DNA from: SZUA-35 sp037969565
GTDB lineage: Bacteria; Actinomycetota; Acidimicrobiia; Acidimicrobiales; SZUA-35
DNA length: 33,831 bases
Assembly (NCBI GenBank): GCA_037969565.1
Contig: JBBKXQ010000037.1
Location: forward strand, 1 to 33,831
Direction: 5' to 3'
Shown here: in pieces, positions 22,316 to 30,020 of the stretch
Numbering within the stretch: position 1 is the first letter of the stretch
How the letters are laid out: every line of letters starts with the position of its first letter
Notes under the pieces: generated by a model
What the model saw: only the letters and a program-made list of their open reading frames with translations
Told to the model about the DNA's origin: nothing
Databases searched by the model: none
Position numbers and translations under genes: made by a program

Positions 22316-23574
22316 GCCGTCTCAACTCCCATGTCGACGGACAGTACGCCGTGCACGAAATTGGATGGTGCCCGCACCGGTTCGCCTCGCCTCGCCAGCG
22401 TCATCTTGCGATCAGCCATTTCCTCCATGAGGACGATCAGCTCGAGCCGGGCCAGGAACGCGCCCAGACACAAATGATGGCCACCACCACCGAATGACAG
22501 CTGCTGATTGTCGGGTCGCCCCACGTCGAAGGTGAACGGATCAGTGAAGGCCCGCTCGTCCCGATTGGCCGAGCCGTACCACATCACCACCTTCTCCCCC
22601 TGGGCGATCGGTGTGCCGGCGAGTTCGGTCGCTCGGCTGGTGGTTCGTCGCATGTGCAGAACGGGGGTCGACCAACGCAGCACTTCTTCCACGGCCGTTT
22701 CGAGAACGCCGTCGTCGCCGGACCACCGAGCTCGGCGAACTCGATCCCATTGCTCGGGATGATCGGCGAAGGCCATCGCGCCGTGGGCGATGGCCGTACG
22801 AGTGGTTTCGTTGCCGGCGAAAACCAGCAAATGAAAGAGGTTCCGATATTCGTTTCCGGTGAGCCGATTCCCGTCTTCCGCCGCAGCTTGGACCAGCGTC
22901 GTGACCAGATCGTCCTGGGGGTTCGCCCGCCGCAGTTCAGCCAGCTTCTCGCCGTATTCGAACAAGGCATGACTGGCCGGGCTGTTGAACGGCAACAAGC
23001 GCAGGTCGGTGGTGTTGCCGAACGCGTCGGGCGGGATCGATTGCTGATCGCCCGTTCCCTCGACCAGGTAGTTGGACAGTTCGACCAAATAGTCGGCGTC
23101 CTCGATCGGCACACCGAGCATCGTGAGAATCACGCGAATGGGCAGAGGGGCGGCCACCTGCTCGACCCAGTTGCCGCCGTCGGACGCGATGAAGTCATCG
23201 AGCAGTTGGCCGGTGATCGACCGAACCGTCTCCTCCCAGCGCCTCACGTTCTTGGGTGTGAACGACCGAGCAATCAGCCTTCGGAGTCGCGTGTGATCAG
23301 GAGCATCGGTGTCGATCAGAGAACGCCGAGCTTCGAGTGCGTCGGCTTCGGAGTCCCAGAGATTGGTGTGCCCGATGGCCGACGAATACACCTCGGAATT
23401 CTTCGAGACCTCCTTCACATCGGCATGGCGGGTGACGGCCCAGAATCCGTCGTCGAGATACGGATGCCAAACCAGACCTGGGGTGTCCCGCATCTGGGCA
23501 AAGCGGTCGTGAGGAATGCCGTCGAGGTAGAGACCCGGATCGGTGACATTCGGGGTGATCGCAGCGTTGGTCAT
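22312..23574 (-). CDS. Cytochrome P450 (P450-4), paired with the ferredoxin and GS-like genes
   Basis: This 420-residue P450 has the I-helix AGNETT (253-258), ExxR in EEVLRWSTP, TDAPDHTRLRRLIARSFTPKNV and the heme loop FGGGGHHLCLGAF (Cys369). It is a close relative of P450-3: both have YSSAxGH near residue 65-70 and the LRLLPFNSPA segment. GAAGGGA precedes the ATG. It follows the glutamine-synthetase-like gene by 23 bases and is coupled to the ferredoxin. The trio P450, ferredoxin and GS recalls the cyclic-amine (morpholine/piperidine) gene clusters of Mycobacterium, so oxidation of a nitrogen compound or its glutamyl conjugate is plausible. Direct substrate evidence is absent. Confidence 0.92.
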   Translation of the reverse strand: MTNAAITPNVTDPGLYLDGIPHDRFAQMRDTPGLVWHPYLDDGFWAVTRHADVKEVSKNSEVYSSAIGHTNLWDSEADALEARRSLIDTDAPDHTRLRRLIARSFTPKNVRRWEETVRSITGQLLDDFIASDGGNWVEQVAAPLPIRVILTMLGVPIEDADYLVELSNYLVEGTGDQQSIPPDAFGNTTDLRLLPFNSPASHALFEYGEKLAELRRANPQDDLVTTLVQAAAEDGNRLTGNEYRNLFHLLVFAGNETTRTAIAHGAMAFADHPEQWDRVRRARWSGDDGVLETAVEEVLRWSTPVLHMRRTTSRATELAGTPIAQGEKVVMWYGSANRDERAFTDPFTFDVGRPDNQQLSFGGGGHHLCLGAFLARLELIVLMEEMADRKMTLARRGEPVRAPSNFVHGVLSVDMGVETA

Positions 23575-23597
23575 GAGCGGTCCCTTCGGCTCGTCGG

Positions 23598-24953
23598 CTA
23601 GCAGTGCTCGATGAAGCGGGACCGTTCCCAGTCGTTGACGTGATCGAGATCATTGTTGTTCTCAGCCGCAAGAGCGATTTCCGCCTGGGCGATGCTGACA
23701 TAGCTCCGGGAGAATTTGTCGCCCAGCAGCGCGGCGAGGCCGCTACCGGAGAACGCATCGACGGCGCTTCCCAGATCGGTGGGAAGGGCCACGTGGTCGC
23801 CCGGATTGGCGTAGACGTCGCCCTCGCAGAGCTTGCCCGGGTCGAGGGATCGTTCAACGCCATCGGCGCCGGCCGCGAGCAGGCCGGCGATGAGCAGGTA
23901 GGCGTTCGCGTCGGCTCCGGCCGAACGGAACTCGACCCGGTTGGCCGCCGAACCGGGTTCGGCCACACAGCGGGCCAGGACGGTTCGGTTGTCGAGCCCC
24001 CAGGTCACGTGAGTCGGAGCGAAGGTGTAAGGACGGATTCGCTTCGGGCCGTTGGTGGTCGGCGCCCCGAGCAGTGTGAGCGCTGAGGCATGCTCGAGCA
24101 ACCCTCCGAGCCACGCCGACATCAGTTCGTTCGGAATGCCCTCTTCGCACGATGCAAAGGCATTTGTGCGATCGACGTCGAGGCTCGTGTGCACATGCAT
24201 GCCCGAACCAGAAAGATCAGCCCACGGCTTCGGCATGAAGGTCGCCCGCAGACCATGTTGCACGGCCACCTGCTTCACGATCGACTTGAAGAGCGCAGCA
24301 TTATCGGCGGCCGTCATCGCATCGGTGGGGCCAGCGTTGATCTCGATCTGGCCCGGTCCGTACTCGGCATTCGACGACTCCACGTCGATCCCGGCACCCA
24401 ACAACGCCGTACGCATGGCGTACAGGACCGGCTCGAGTTCGAGTCCGTCGGTGAGCGAGCTGTACTGGATGTGGCCCTGTGCCGGCTGCCAATCGGGAGT
24501 ACAGAGGTAGAACTCCATCTCGGTGGCGACCACCGGGTCGAGGCCGGCAAGGCGGCATCGTTCGATCTGCGCAGCCAAGACCGACCGGGGAGCGAGTGGA
24601 TGAGGCCCACCGGTTTCGTCGAACGCATCGGCAAACACCAGGCCATATCCGGGTCGGTGCGTCAGCACCCGGCCTGTTGAGTTGTCGGGAACGAGATGGC
24701 AGTCGAGATAACCCGTGTCCATGTTGACGAATTCGTTGTCGGGTAAGTCGTTCTGGATGTCGAAGACGAACATGGCGTCGGCCACATTTGCACCCGTTTC
24801 ATACACCCCACCCAAGAACCGCTGAGCCGGAATCCGTTTGCCCCGGAGGTGGCCCTGGGTGTCGGGCACCGCCAGTTCGATGGTGTGTAGTTCTTGCTCC
24901 GCAGCGACGATCTTGAAGTCCTCGATCGTCGGCGAGATTGCGATGGTGTTCAA
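23598..24953 (-). CDS. Glutamine synthetase-family ligase, gamma-glutamyl-amine type
   Basis: This 451-residue ATP-dependent ligase has HTIELAVPDTQGHLRGKRIP in the N-terminal beta-grasp. The catalytic domain contains ATEMEFYLC (metal-binding Glu), AEYGPGQIEINAGP, MPKPWADLSGSGMHVHTSL, RPYTFAPTHVTWG and NRVEFRSAGADANAYL. These are glutamine synthetase active-site elements, but the protein resembles the PuuA/IpuC-like branch that joins glutamate to amines rather than housekeeping GlnA. TTG 24953 is the start because GGAGGAG precedes it by about five bases. Upstream in-frame residues are Arg/Pro-rich. The 52-base leader is AT-rich for this window. It is flanked by an importer and a P450, as expected of a catabolic gamma-glutamyl ligase. 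Confidence 0.87.
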   Translation of the reverse strand: MNTIAISPTIEDFKIVAAEQELHTIELAVPDTQGHLRGKRIPAQRFLGGVYETGANVADAMFVFDIQNDLPDNEFVNMDTGYLDCHLVPDNSTGRVLTHRPGYGLVFADAFDETGGPHPLAPRSVLAAQIERCRLAGLDPVVATEMEFYLCTPDWQPAQGHIQYSSLTDGLELEPVLYAMRTALLGAGIDVESSNAEYGPGQIEINAGPTDAMTAADNAALFKSIVKQVAVQHGLRATFMPKPWADLSGSGMHVHTSLDVDRTNAFASCEEGIPNELMSAWLGGLLEHASALTLLGAPTTNGPKRIRPYTFAPTHVTWGLDNRTVLARCVAEPGSAANRVEFRSAGADANAYLLIAGLLAAGADGVERSLDPGKLCEGDVYANPGDHVALPTDLGSAVDAFSGSGLAALLGDKFSRSYVSIAQAEIALAAENNNDLDHVNDWERSRFIEHC

Positions 24954-25005
24954 CGTGCTCCTCCGTCCATTGTCTTTCTTGTTTTGTGATCGCCCTCTCG
25001 GGGGT

Positions 25006-26862
25006 TCACGGGATGGCTGCGGTGCCGAGGTAGGCGGCTCGTACACGTTCGTCGGCTTGGACCTCCGCCGGGGTGCCATGAGCAATCACCCGCCCCTGAT
25101 CGAGAACATAGATCCGATCGGAGATCCCGGTGATGAAGTTCAGGTCGTGGTCGATCACGATCACGCCGGCTCCGACCGTGGCCGCCATGTGGCGGACCTG
25201 TTCGATCATGGTGATCGATTCGGTATCGCTCATGCCGCTCGTTGGCTCATCGAGCAACATGAACGATGGAGCGAGGGCTGCGGCACGGGCGAGTTCCAGG
25301 CGGCGAGAGTTCCCATAGTCGAGTTCACGGGCCCGTCGGTTCCGCTGATCCCAGAGTCCGGCCTCGGCGACCAGCGCATCGGTGTTCGGCAGCACCCGAC
25401 CCACACGGTGTTCCCGTGCGATGAGGGCCGCCGTTTCCACATTCTCACGGACCGTGAGCGAACCGAACAGCCGGAGGTTCTGAAACGTCCGGACGAGTCC
25501 GGTTCTGGCCAACCGGAACGCGGGCACGCCGTTCAGGTGGTGGCCGTCGATCGAGAACGTTCCGGCGGTGGGTTCGACCAACCCGGTGATGACGTTCACC
25601 AAGGTGGTTTTACCCGCGCCGTTCGGGCCGATGATCCCGACGATTTCACCACTCGCAGCCTCGATGCTGGCTCCGTCCAATGCTTGGAATCCACCGAATC
25701 GCACATCGATGTCGGCAGCCACCAACTGGGCGTCGGGGGCATCGTCGACCTCGCTGAGGGGCGCCGGTTCCTGCTCGGCACCACGACCGAGCCTCTCGAA
25801 CAACCAGGTGTCGAACTCCCAATCGTCGACGAGACCAACCGGCCGCACGATCATGAACACCACCATCGACAGCCCGAGAAAGACGGTGGGAAGACCTTCA
25901 CGGAAGATCCAGTCGAGTGGTGCGCCGTCCAGCCCGATACCGAAGAACTCGAAGCCATCCGAACCCAGCCGACGGGCCAGCTCGCGACCGGCCGCTATCA
26001 CGGCCACGCCGAGCAGCGCTCCGGTGACACTGTTGCGTCCACCGACGATGAGCATCACGAGCGTGAGCAACGTGTACTGGAAGAAGAACTGATTGGGTAA
26101 CAGCGTCCCGGTCTCGTAGACCCGAAGCGAGGCGGCGACGGTGACGACGGCGACGGAAATGAGCAAGGCCACCATCTGCTGCACCAGCGGATTCACCCCC
26201 ATGGCCCGCGCCGCCAGATTGTCTTCGCGTGCCGCTTTGGCCAAACGGCCGCTTCGACTCTGCGCAAAAACACGGCCGATGACGACTGCGGCAGCGAGAG
26301 CGGCATAGATCGGCAGACGGGAATCCAGCGTGTCACCGATTCCGAACGAGAGTCCGACTCGATTTCCGCCGGTCAGTTCGGTCCAGTTCGTTGCGACCTC
26401 GTGGGTCACGAACAGAAGGGCCAGGGTGATCACGGTGGCCGAAACCGAGCCCGACTCGGCGCCCGATCGGGCCAGCCCGATTCCCACGATTGCGGCAACG
26501 ACCAGAGTCACCACAAGCGCCACCAGAACGGCCGTCAGTGGGGACGCGGCCACGTCAGCGAGACCAAACGGCGCATTGGGAAGCACTCGGGCCTTCTGGG
26601 CGGGCGTGATGGCAAAGACGGCGAAGGCATAACCGGCAATGGCGCCAAAACCGATGTGACCGAACGACAGGACGCCCGTGTTTCCGATGTAGATCTGAAT
26701 GCCGATGACCATGACGGCGTCGATCAGCATCGAGGTGACGAGGCGTTCGGCCGAGCCGCCGAGCATCGCCTGATAGGTGAGGCCACCGCCGACAAGAATG
26801 GCGAACATGATCAAGGAGCCGACAACCGGGAAGGCCAGATCGCGGCGAAGGTCGGGAAACAT
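25006..26862 (-). CDS. Fused LivM permease / LivG ATPase of a branched-chain-amino-acid-type importer
   Basis: This 618-residue fusion has residues 1 to about 345 as a LivM-type permease with eight to ten membrane segments, including QIYIGNTGVLSFGHIGFGAIAGY and AAREDNLAARAMGVNPLVQQMVAL. After a linker rich in Glu/Pro/Ala, the LivG-type ATPase starts near residue 378. It has Walker A GPNGAGKTT, signature LDYGNSRRLELARA and Walker B FMLLDEPTSGMSD. Fusing the two is known in Actinobacteria and fixes one ATPase to one permease. The start overlaps the LivH stop (TGATG). It should energise and line the channel for the LivK-bound solute, which could be an amide, amine conjugate, aromatic acid or amino acid. 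Confidence 0.92.
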   Translation of the reverse strand: MFPDLRRDLAFPVVGSLIMFAILVGGGLTYQAMLGGSAERLVTSMLIDAVMVIGIQIYIGNTGVLSFGHIGFGAIAGYAFAVFAITPAQKARVLPNAPFGLADVAASPLTAVLVALVVTLVVAAIVGIGLARSGAESGSVSATVITLALLFVTHEVATNWTELTGGNRVGLSFGIGDTLDSRLPIYAALAAAVVIGRVFAQSRSGRLAKAAREDNLAARAMGVNPLVQQMVALLISVAVVTVAASLRVYETGTLLPNQFFFQYTLLTLVMLIVGGRNSVTGALLGVAVIAAGRELARRLGSDGFEFFGIGLDGAPLDWIFREGLPTVFLGLSMVVFMIVRPVGLVDDWEFDTWLFERLGRGAEQEPAPLSEVDDAPDAQLVAADIDVRFGGFQALDGASIEAASGEIVGIIGPNGAGKTTLVNVITGLVEPTAGTFSIDGHHLNGVPAFRLARTGLVRTFQNLRLFGSLTVRENVETAALIAREHRVGRVLPNTDALVAEAGLWDQRNRRARELDYGNSRRLELARAAALAPSFMLLDEPTSGMSDTESITMIEQVRHMAATVGAGVIVIDHDLNFITGISDRIYVLDQGRVIAHGTPAEVQADERVRAAYLGTAAIP

Positions 26863-27749
26863 CAGACGCGCTCGGCGTGGGCAACGGTGATCAGGCCCTG
26901 CGGTCGGAAGATGAACAGAAGAGCAATCAAGGCGAACACGACCCCCTCGGTGAGAGGCGCAACACCGGCGGGAAGGCGAGAACGCAGCAGCACCTCGGCC
27001 ATGCCGAGGGCGAGTCCACCCAACACCGCACCACGGAGGCTCCCGAGGCCACCGATCAACGCAGCAAGAACGCCCTTCAGCATCGGGTCGATTCCTCCGG
27101 TCGGGGTGGTGCTCCCGGCTCGCATCAGCCAGAAGATGCCGGCGATGCCGGCAAGGAGACCCGAGAGGGCGAAGGCGCCCCGGATCACCGAGTCGGAGCG
27201 GACGCCCATGAGTCGGGCCGTATCGAAGTCGGCGGCCGCGGCACGCAACGAGAGCCCGAACATCGTGCGTTGCAGCAAGGCGGCCGTGGCGATGAGGGTC
27301 ACCAGCGTCACCAGAATCACAACCGTGTCGAACACTTCGATGCTCAGTGATCCGACCGAGTACGTATCAGTGACCCAACCGGGACGGGGAAACGATTTCA
27401 CCGACGCCGATACGTACATCACGAACATCGCAGAAACGAGGAAGTGCACACCGAAGGACGTCAGCAGGAGCGTGAAGTCGGAAGCGCCGCGCACACGACT
27501 GAACGCAACCCGCTCGATGAGGAGTGATGCGAGTACCGATACCACGATGATCAACGGAGCAACCAAATACCAGGTCCAACCGCTCTGAAAAACGGCGAAC
27601 GAGGCGTAGCCGCTGACGGTGATCAATTCACCGTGAGCGAAGTTGAGTAGGTGCATCACGCCGAAGATCACGGCAATTCCGAGGGCGAGCAGGGCGTAGA
27701 TACTGCCTCGTCCCAGGCCGTCGATCAGGTTCTGGAGTAGACCCGTCAT
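26862..27749 (-). CDS. LivH-type ABC permease
   Basis: This 295-residue integral membrane protein contains LIDGLGRGSIYALLALGIAVIFGVMHLLNFAHGELI, the conserved N-terminal signature of LivH permeases, and GIDPMLKGVLAALIGGLGSLRGAVLGGLALG near the C-terminus. About eight membrane helices are likely. The ATG has GGAGGAG about five bases upstream. It forms a heterodimer with the LivM half of the next gene. It lies between livF (30-base gap) and the livMG fusion (1-base overlap), so all four transporter genes form one transcription unit with the downstream GS-like, P450 and ferredoxin genes. Confidence 0.93.
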   Translation of the reverse strand: MTGLLQNLIDGLGRGSIYALLALGIAVIFGVMHLLNFAHGELITVSGYASFAVFQSGWTWYLVAPLIIVVSVLASLLIERVAFSRVRGASDFTLLLTSFGVHFLVSAMFVMYVSASVKSFPRPGWVTDTYSVGSLSIEVFDTVVILVTLVTLIATAALLQRTMFGLSLRAAAADFDTARLMGVRSDSVIRGAFALSGLLAGIAGIFWLMRAGSTTPTGGIDPMLKGVLAALIGGLGSLRGAVLGGLALGMAEVLLRSRLPAGVAPLTEGVVFALIALLFIFRPQGLITVAHAERV

Positions 27750-27779
27750 ACCGTCTCCTCCGAGGTCGTGCTCGTCATG

Positions 27780-28481
27780 TCAGCCGCCGACGAAGGTGTC
27801 GAAGAGATCCGAACGTTCACGTAGTTCGGCGCCGGTTCCCGTGACGACCACTTCGCCGCTTCGCATCACGTAGGCCCGATCCGCGGCTCCGAGCATGCGC
27901 GTGGCGTTCTGCTCGACCACCAGGATCGTGCGGCCCTCGCTCCGAAGGGTGTCGATCAATTCGAAAATGGCGTCGACGAGAACCGGGGCAAGACCGAGGG
28001 TCGGTTCGTCCATCATGAGGAGCTTGGGTTTCGACATGAGCGCTCGAGCGATGGCGAGTTGTTGTGCTTCGCCCCCCGAGAGGAAGCCGGCGGGGGTGTC
28101 CCACTTGTCTCGGAGAACCGGAAACAGCAGGGCCATCTCATCGAGCAGTTCGGCCCGCTCGTCGGCCGAGCGAGTGACCCCGCCGATCTTCAAATTTTCC
28201 TGAACAGTCATGTCGGTGAAGATGCGACGGTGCTCGGGCACCAGGGCCAGACCCGATCGCAGCATCACCTCGGGGGGTGCTCCGGTGACGTCGTTGCCGT
28301 CGAAGACGACCGATCCCGAGGCCGGGCGCAGCAAACCGGCGATCGAGCCGAGCAACGTGGTTTTGCCGGCCCCGTTCGGTCCGATGAGGCCAACCACCTC
28401 ACCGGCTCCAACCGAGACATTCGCATCACGAAGCGCCGAAATATTGCCGTACCGAGTGGTCAGCCCCGAGACCTCGAGCAT
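27780..28481 (-). CDS. LivF-type ABC ATPase
   Basis: This 233-residue ATPase has Walker A GPNGAGKTTLLGS, Q-loop region LVPEHRRIFTDMTVQENL, signature LSGGEAQQLAIARALMSKP and Walker B LLMMDEPTLGLAP, all in LivF spacing. The C-terminal part (GRTILVVEQNATRMLGAADRAYVM) contains the usual switch His-equivalent region. ATG 28481 is the correct start because MLEVSGLTTRYG is the canonical LivF N-terminus. A longer upstream frame runs antiphase into livK. It follows livK after 11 bases. Unusually the order is K-F-H-MG, with livF ahead of the permeases. Confidence 0.93.
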   Translation of the reverse strand: MLEVSGLTTRYGNISALRDANVSVGAGEVVGLIGPNGAGKTTLLGSIAGLLRPASGSVVFDGNDVTGAPPEVMLRSGLALVPEHRRIFTDMTVQENLKIGGVTRSADERAELLDEMALLFPVLRDKWDTPAGFLSGGEAQQLAIARALMSKPKLLMMDEPTLGLAPVLVDAIFELIDTLRSEGRTILVVEQNATRMLGAADRAYVMRSGEVVVTGTGAELRERSDLFDTFVGG

Positions 28482-28492
28482 CGGCGAACGGC

Positions 28493-29776
28493 CTACTTGG
28501 TGTCGACGAGAACGTCGGCGCCGTCGACGATCCGGTTGATGGGGACCGCCTTCGGAGGGATGCCGTTGGTACCGGCGTAGGTGATCTCTCCGGAGAGCCC
28601 CTGGAAACCCGAGATCTGAGCAACGGCTTGACCGATTCCTTCCGAATCGGTGCATCCACAATCGAGCATTCCCTGGATGCCCAGGAACATCGAGTCCACA
28701 TAGAGGGCCATGAAGCCGCGACTCTCGAGTTCCTCACCCTTGGCTGCGGCGTAGTTCGCCAGCAACGTGTCGTTGCGGTCACCGGGGGAAATGCTCACGT
28801 GCGGGGTGTGGGCGATGCCCTCGTTGTTCTCCTCGAATGCAAGCCCGGTGGCGTCGAGCGCGTCGGTGCCGATGTAGGTGAGCCCGTCGAGTCCCTGACC
28901 CTCGAGCTGGCCCCGGAGGGCGGTGACCTGGAAGGCAAGAGCGGCGGAGAAGACCACTTCGTTGTTCTCCGACAAGCCGGCGATCTCGTTCACCTGCGAT
29001 GAGAAATCGGTGTCGGCTCCCCAAACGTAGGTCTGCGTGCTGACCACCTCGCCCCCACCGGCGGTGAAGGCGGCAGCGAACACGTCAGGGTTGTAGCCGG
29101 TGTACGCAATTCCTTCACCCTCGGTGAAGACAATCGCTCGGGTGATTCCCTGGTCGAGCGCCCAGTTGGCCGCCGCCGTCGCCATCAGCGTGTCGTCGAA
29201 ACTGACGAGGTAGGAGTTGATCGATGCATCGGCGAGTGTCGGCTCGGTTGATGCGGCGACGAACAGCGGAACCTTGCCCTCGGTGGTCTGGAGGATGGGA
29301 AGGGCGAAGTCGGCGAAGGGCGGGCCGATGAGAAATTGAGCACCCCAGTCGAGCAGATCCTGGGTGGCGATCGCCGCCTGTGCGGGATCACCTCCGACGT
29401 CTTGCACCTGCACTTCGACGGGCGAGCCGTTGATCCCCCCGGAACAATTGATCAACTCGGCGACGTAAGGAACGAGCTTCGATCCGGGAATGTCGACGAA
29501 ACCGACAACCTCGCTGAAGTCCATGGCCATGCCGACCCTGATCGGGTCCCCCGACGGGGCGTCCGCACAGTTGTCAAGGTCGGCGGCGAGGATCCCATCG
29601 ATGTCGATCGACGTCTCGCCGCCGGTTGCAGCGACGGTCGAATCGGACCCACCCGAATCAGCGACGGTGGAATCGGTGCTGCCGTCGGCTGATGTCGTTT
29701 CGGCCGCATCGCTGCCGCACGCAGCGGCGACCAGCGCCAACGCGAACAGCAAGCCCATGATCTGTCGTATTTTCAT
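28493..29776 (-). CDS. LivK-type periplasmic-binding lipoprotein
   Basis: This 427-residue secreted lipoprotein has a signal peptide with hydrophobic core LLFALALVAAAC that places the lipid-modified Cys at residue 20. It is followed by a Ser/Thr/Asp/Gly tether to about residue 60. The mature domain begins IRVGMAMDFSEVVGFVD and continues with NCSGGINGSPVEVQVQDVGGDPAQAA, AQFLIGPPFADFALPI and AIVFTEGEGIAYTGYN, the type I periplasmic-binding fold of Liv/amide/urea importers. GGGAG precedes the ATG. It is first in the long minus-strand operon. A MarR-B-like palindrome lies about 125 bases upstream. The bound ligand is unknown but is probably the pathway substrate. Confidence 0.92.
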   Translation of the reverse strand: MKIRQIMGLLFALALVAAACGSDAAETTSADGSTDSTVADSGGSDSTVAATGGETSIDIDGILAADLDNCADAPSGDPIRVGMAMDFSEVVGFVDIPGSKLVPYVAELINCSGGINGSPVEVQVQDVGGDPAQAAIATQDLLDWGAQFLIGPPFADFALPILQTTEGKVPLFVAASTEPTLADASINSYLVSFDDTLMATAAANWALDQGITRAIVFTEGEGIAYTGYNPDVFAAAFTAGGGEVVSTQTYVWGADTDFSSQVNEIAGLSENNEVVFSAALAFQVTALRGQLEGQGLDGLTYIGTDALDATGLAFEENNEGIAHTPHVSISPGDRNDTLLANYAAAKGEELESRGFMALYVDSMFLGIQGMLDCGCTDSEGIGQAVAQISGFQGLSGEITYAGTNGIPPKAVPINRIVDGADVLVDTK

Positions 29777-29793
29777 TGGTTCTCCCTACCAAT
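29775..29793 (-). promoter_or_regulatory. Small inverted repeat framing the livK ribosome-binding site
   Basis: On the minus strand ATTGGT and ACCAAT form a perfect 6-bp stem around the 7-base loop AGGGAGA, which is the ribosome site. The second arm reaches into the start codon. This could present or mask the site in the mRNA, or be chance. Evidence is symmetry and position only. Confidence 0.35.
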
Positions 29794-29901
29794 CGAAGCA
29801 CGGCCGTTGTGACCAGCTGCAAGACTCGAACGCTCGGCTCCCGCCTGACTTCGACGCCTGGGATCAAACACAACCTCGAGAGGTGGAGCTGACGCCGAGC
29901 G

Positions 29902-29930
29902 GACATTAACTTTGGTCCCAAAGTAATGTC
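29902..29930. promoter_or_regulatory. Putative MarR-B operator 2, upstream of livK
   Basis: The right arm CCAAAGTAATGTC and the left arm GACATTAACTTTGG are complementary except for one extra A in the left arm, around centre TC. Read on the minus strand it shares 21 consecutive bases with the palindrome at 21451. It lies in the 244-base divergent spacer, about 125 bases before livK and 90 before the amidotransferase start. The extra base would shift one half-site, which may weaken binding. Confidence 0.78.
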
Positions 29931-29969
29931 AACGAAGCCACGCACGTTCCGTGGGACGAAACGTAGCAT

Positions 29970-29989
29970 TTCGTTTGGTAGCAAACGAA
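29970..29989. promoter_or_regulatory. Putative MarR-A operator 3, before the amidotransferase genes
   Basis: TTCGTTTG (29970-29977) and CAAACGAA (29982-29989) are perfect inverted arms around GTAG. Against the 13504 copy it keeps TCGTTTGGTA and the AACGA end and differs at two central positions. It ends 31 bases before the ATG of the first amidotransferase, where a repressor would block RNA polymerase. It sits only 39 bases from the MarR-B-type palindrome. Confidence 0.72.
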
Positions 29990-30020
29990 TTTATTGTGCG
30001 ATCCGCAAAGCGAGCCAGCC

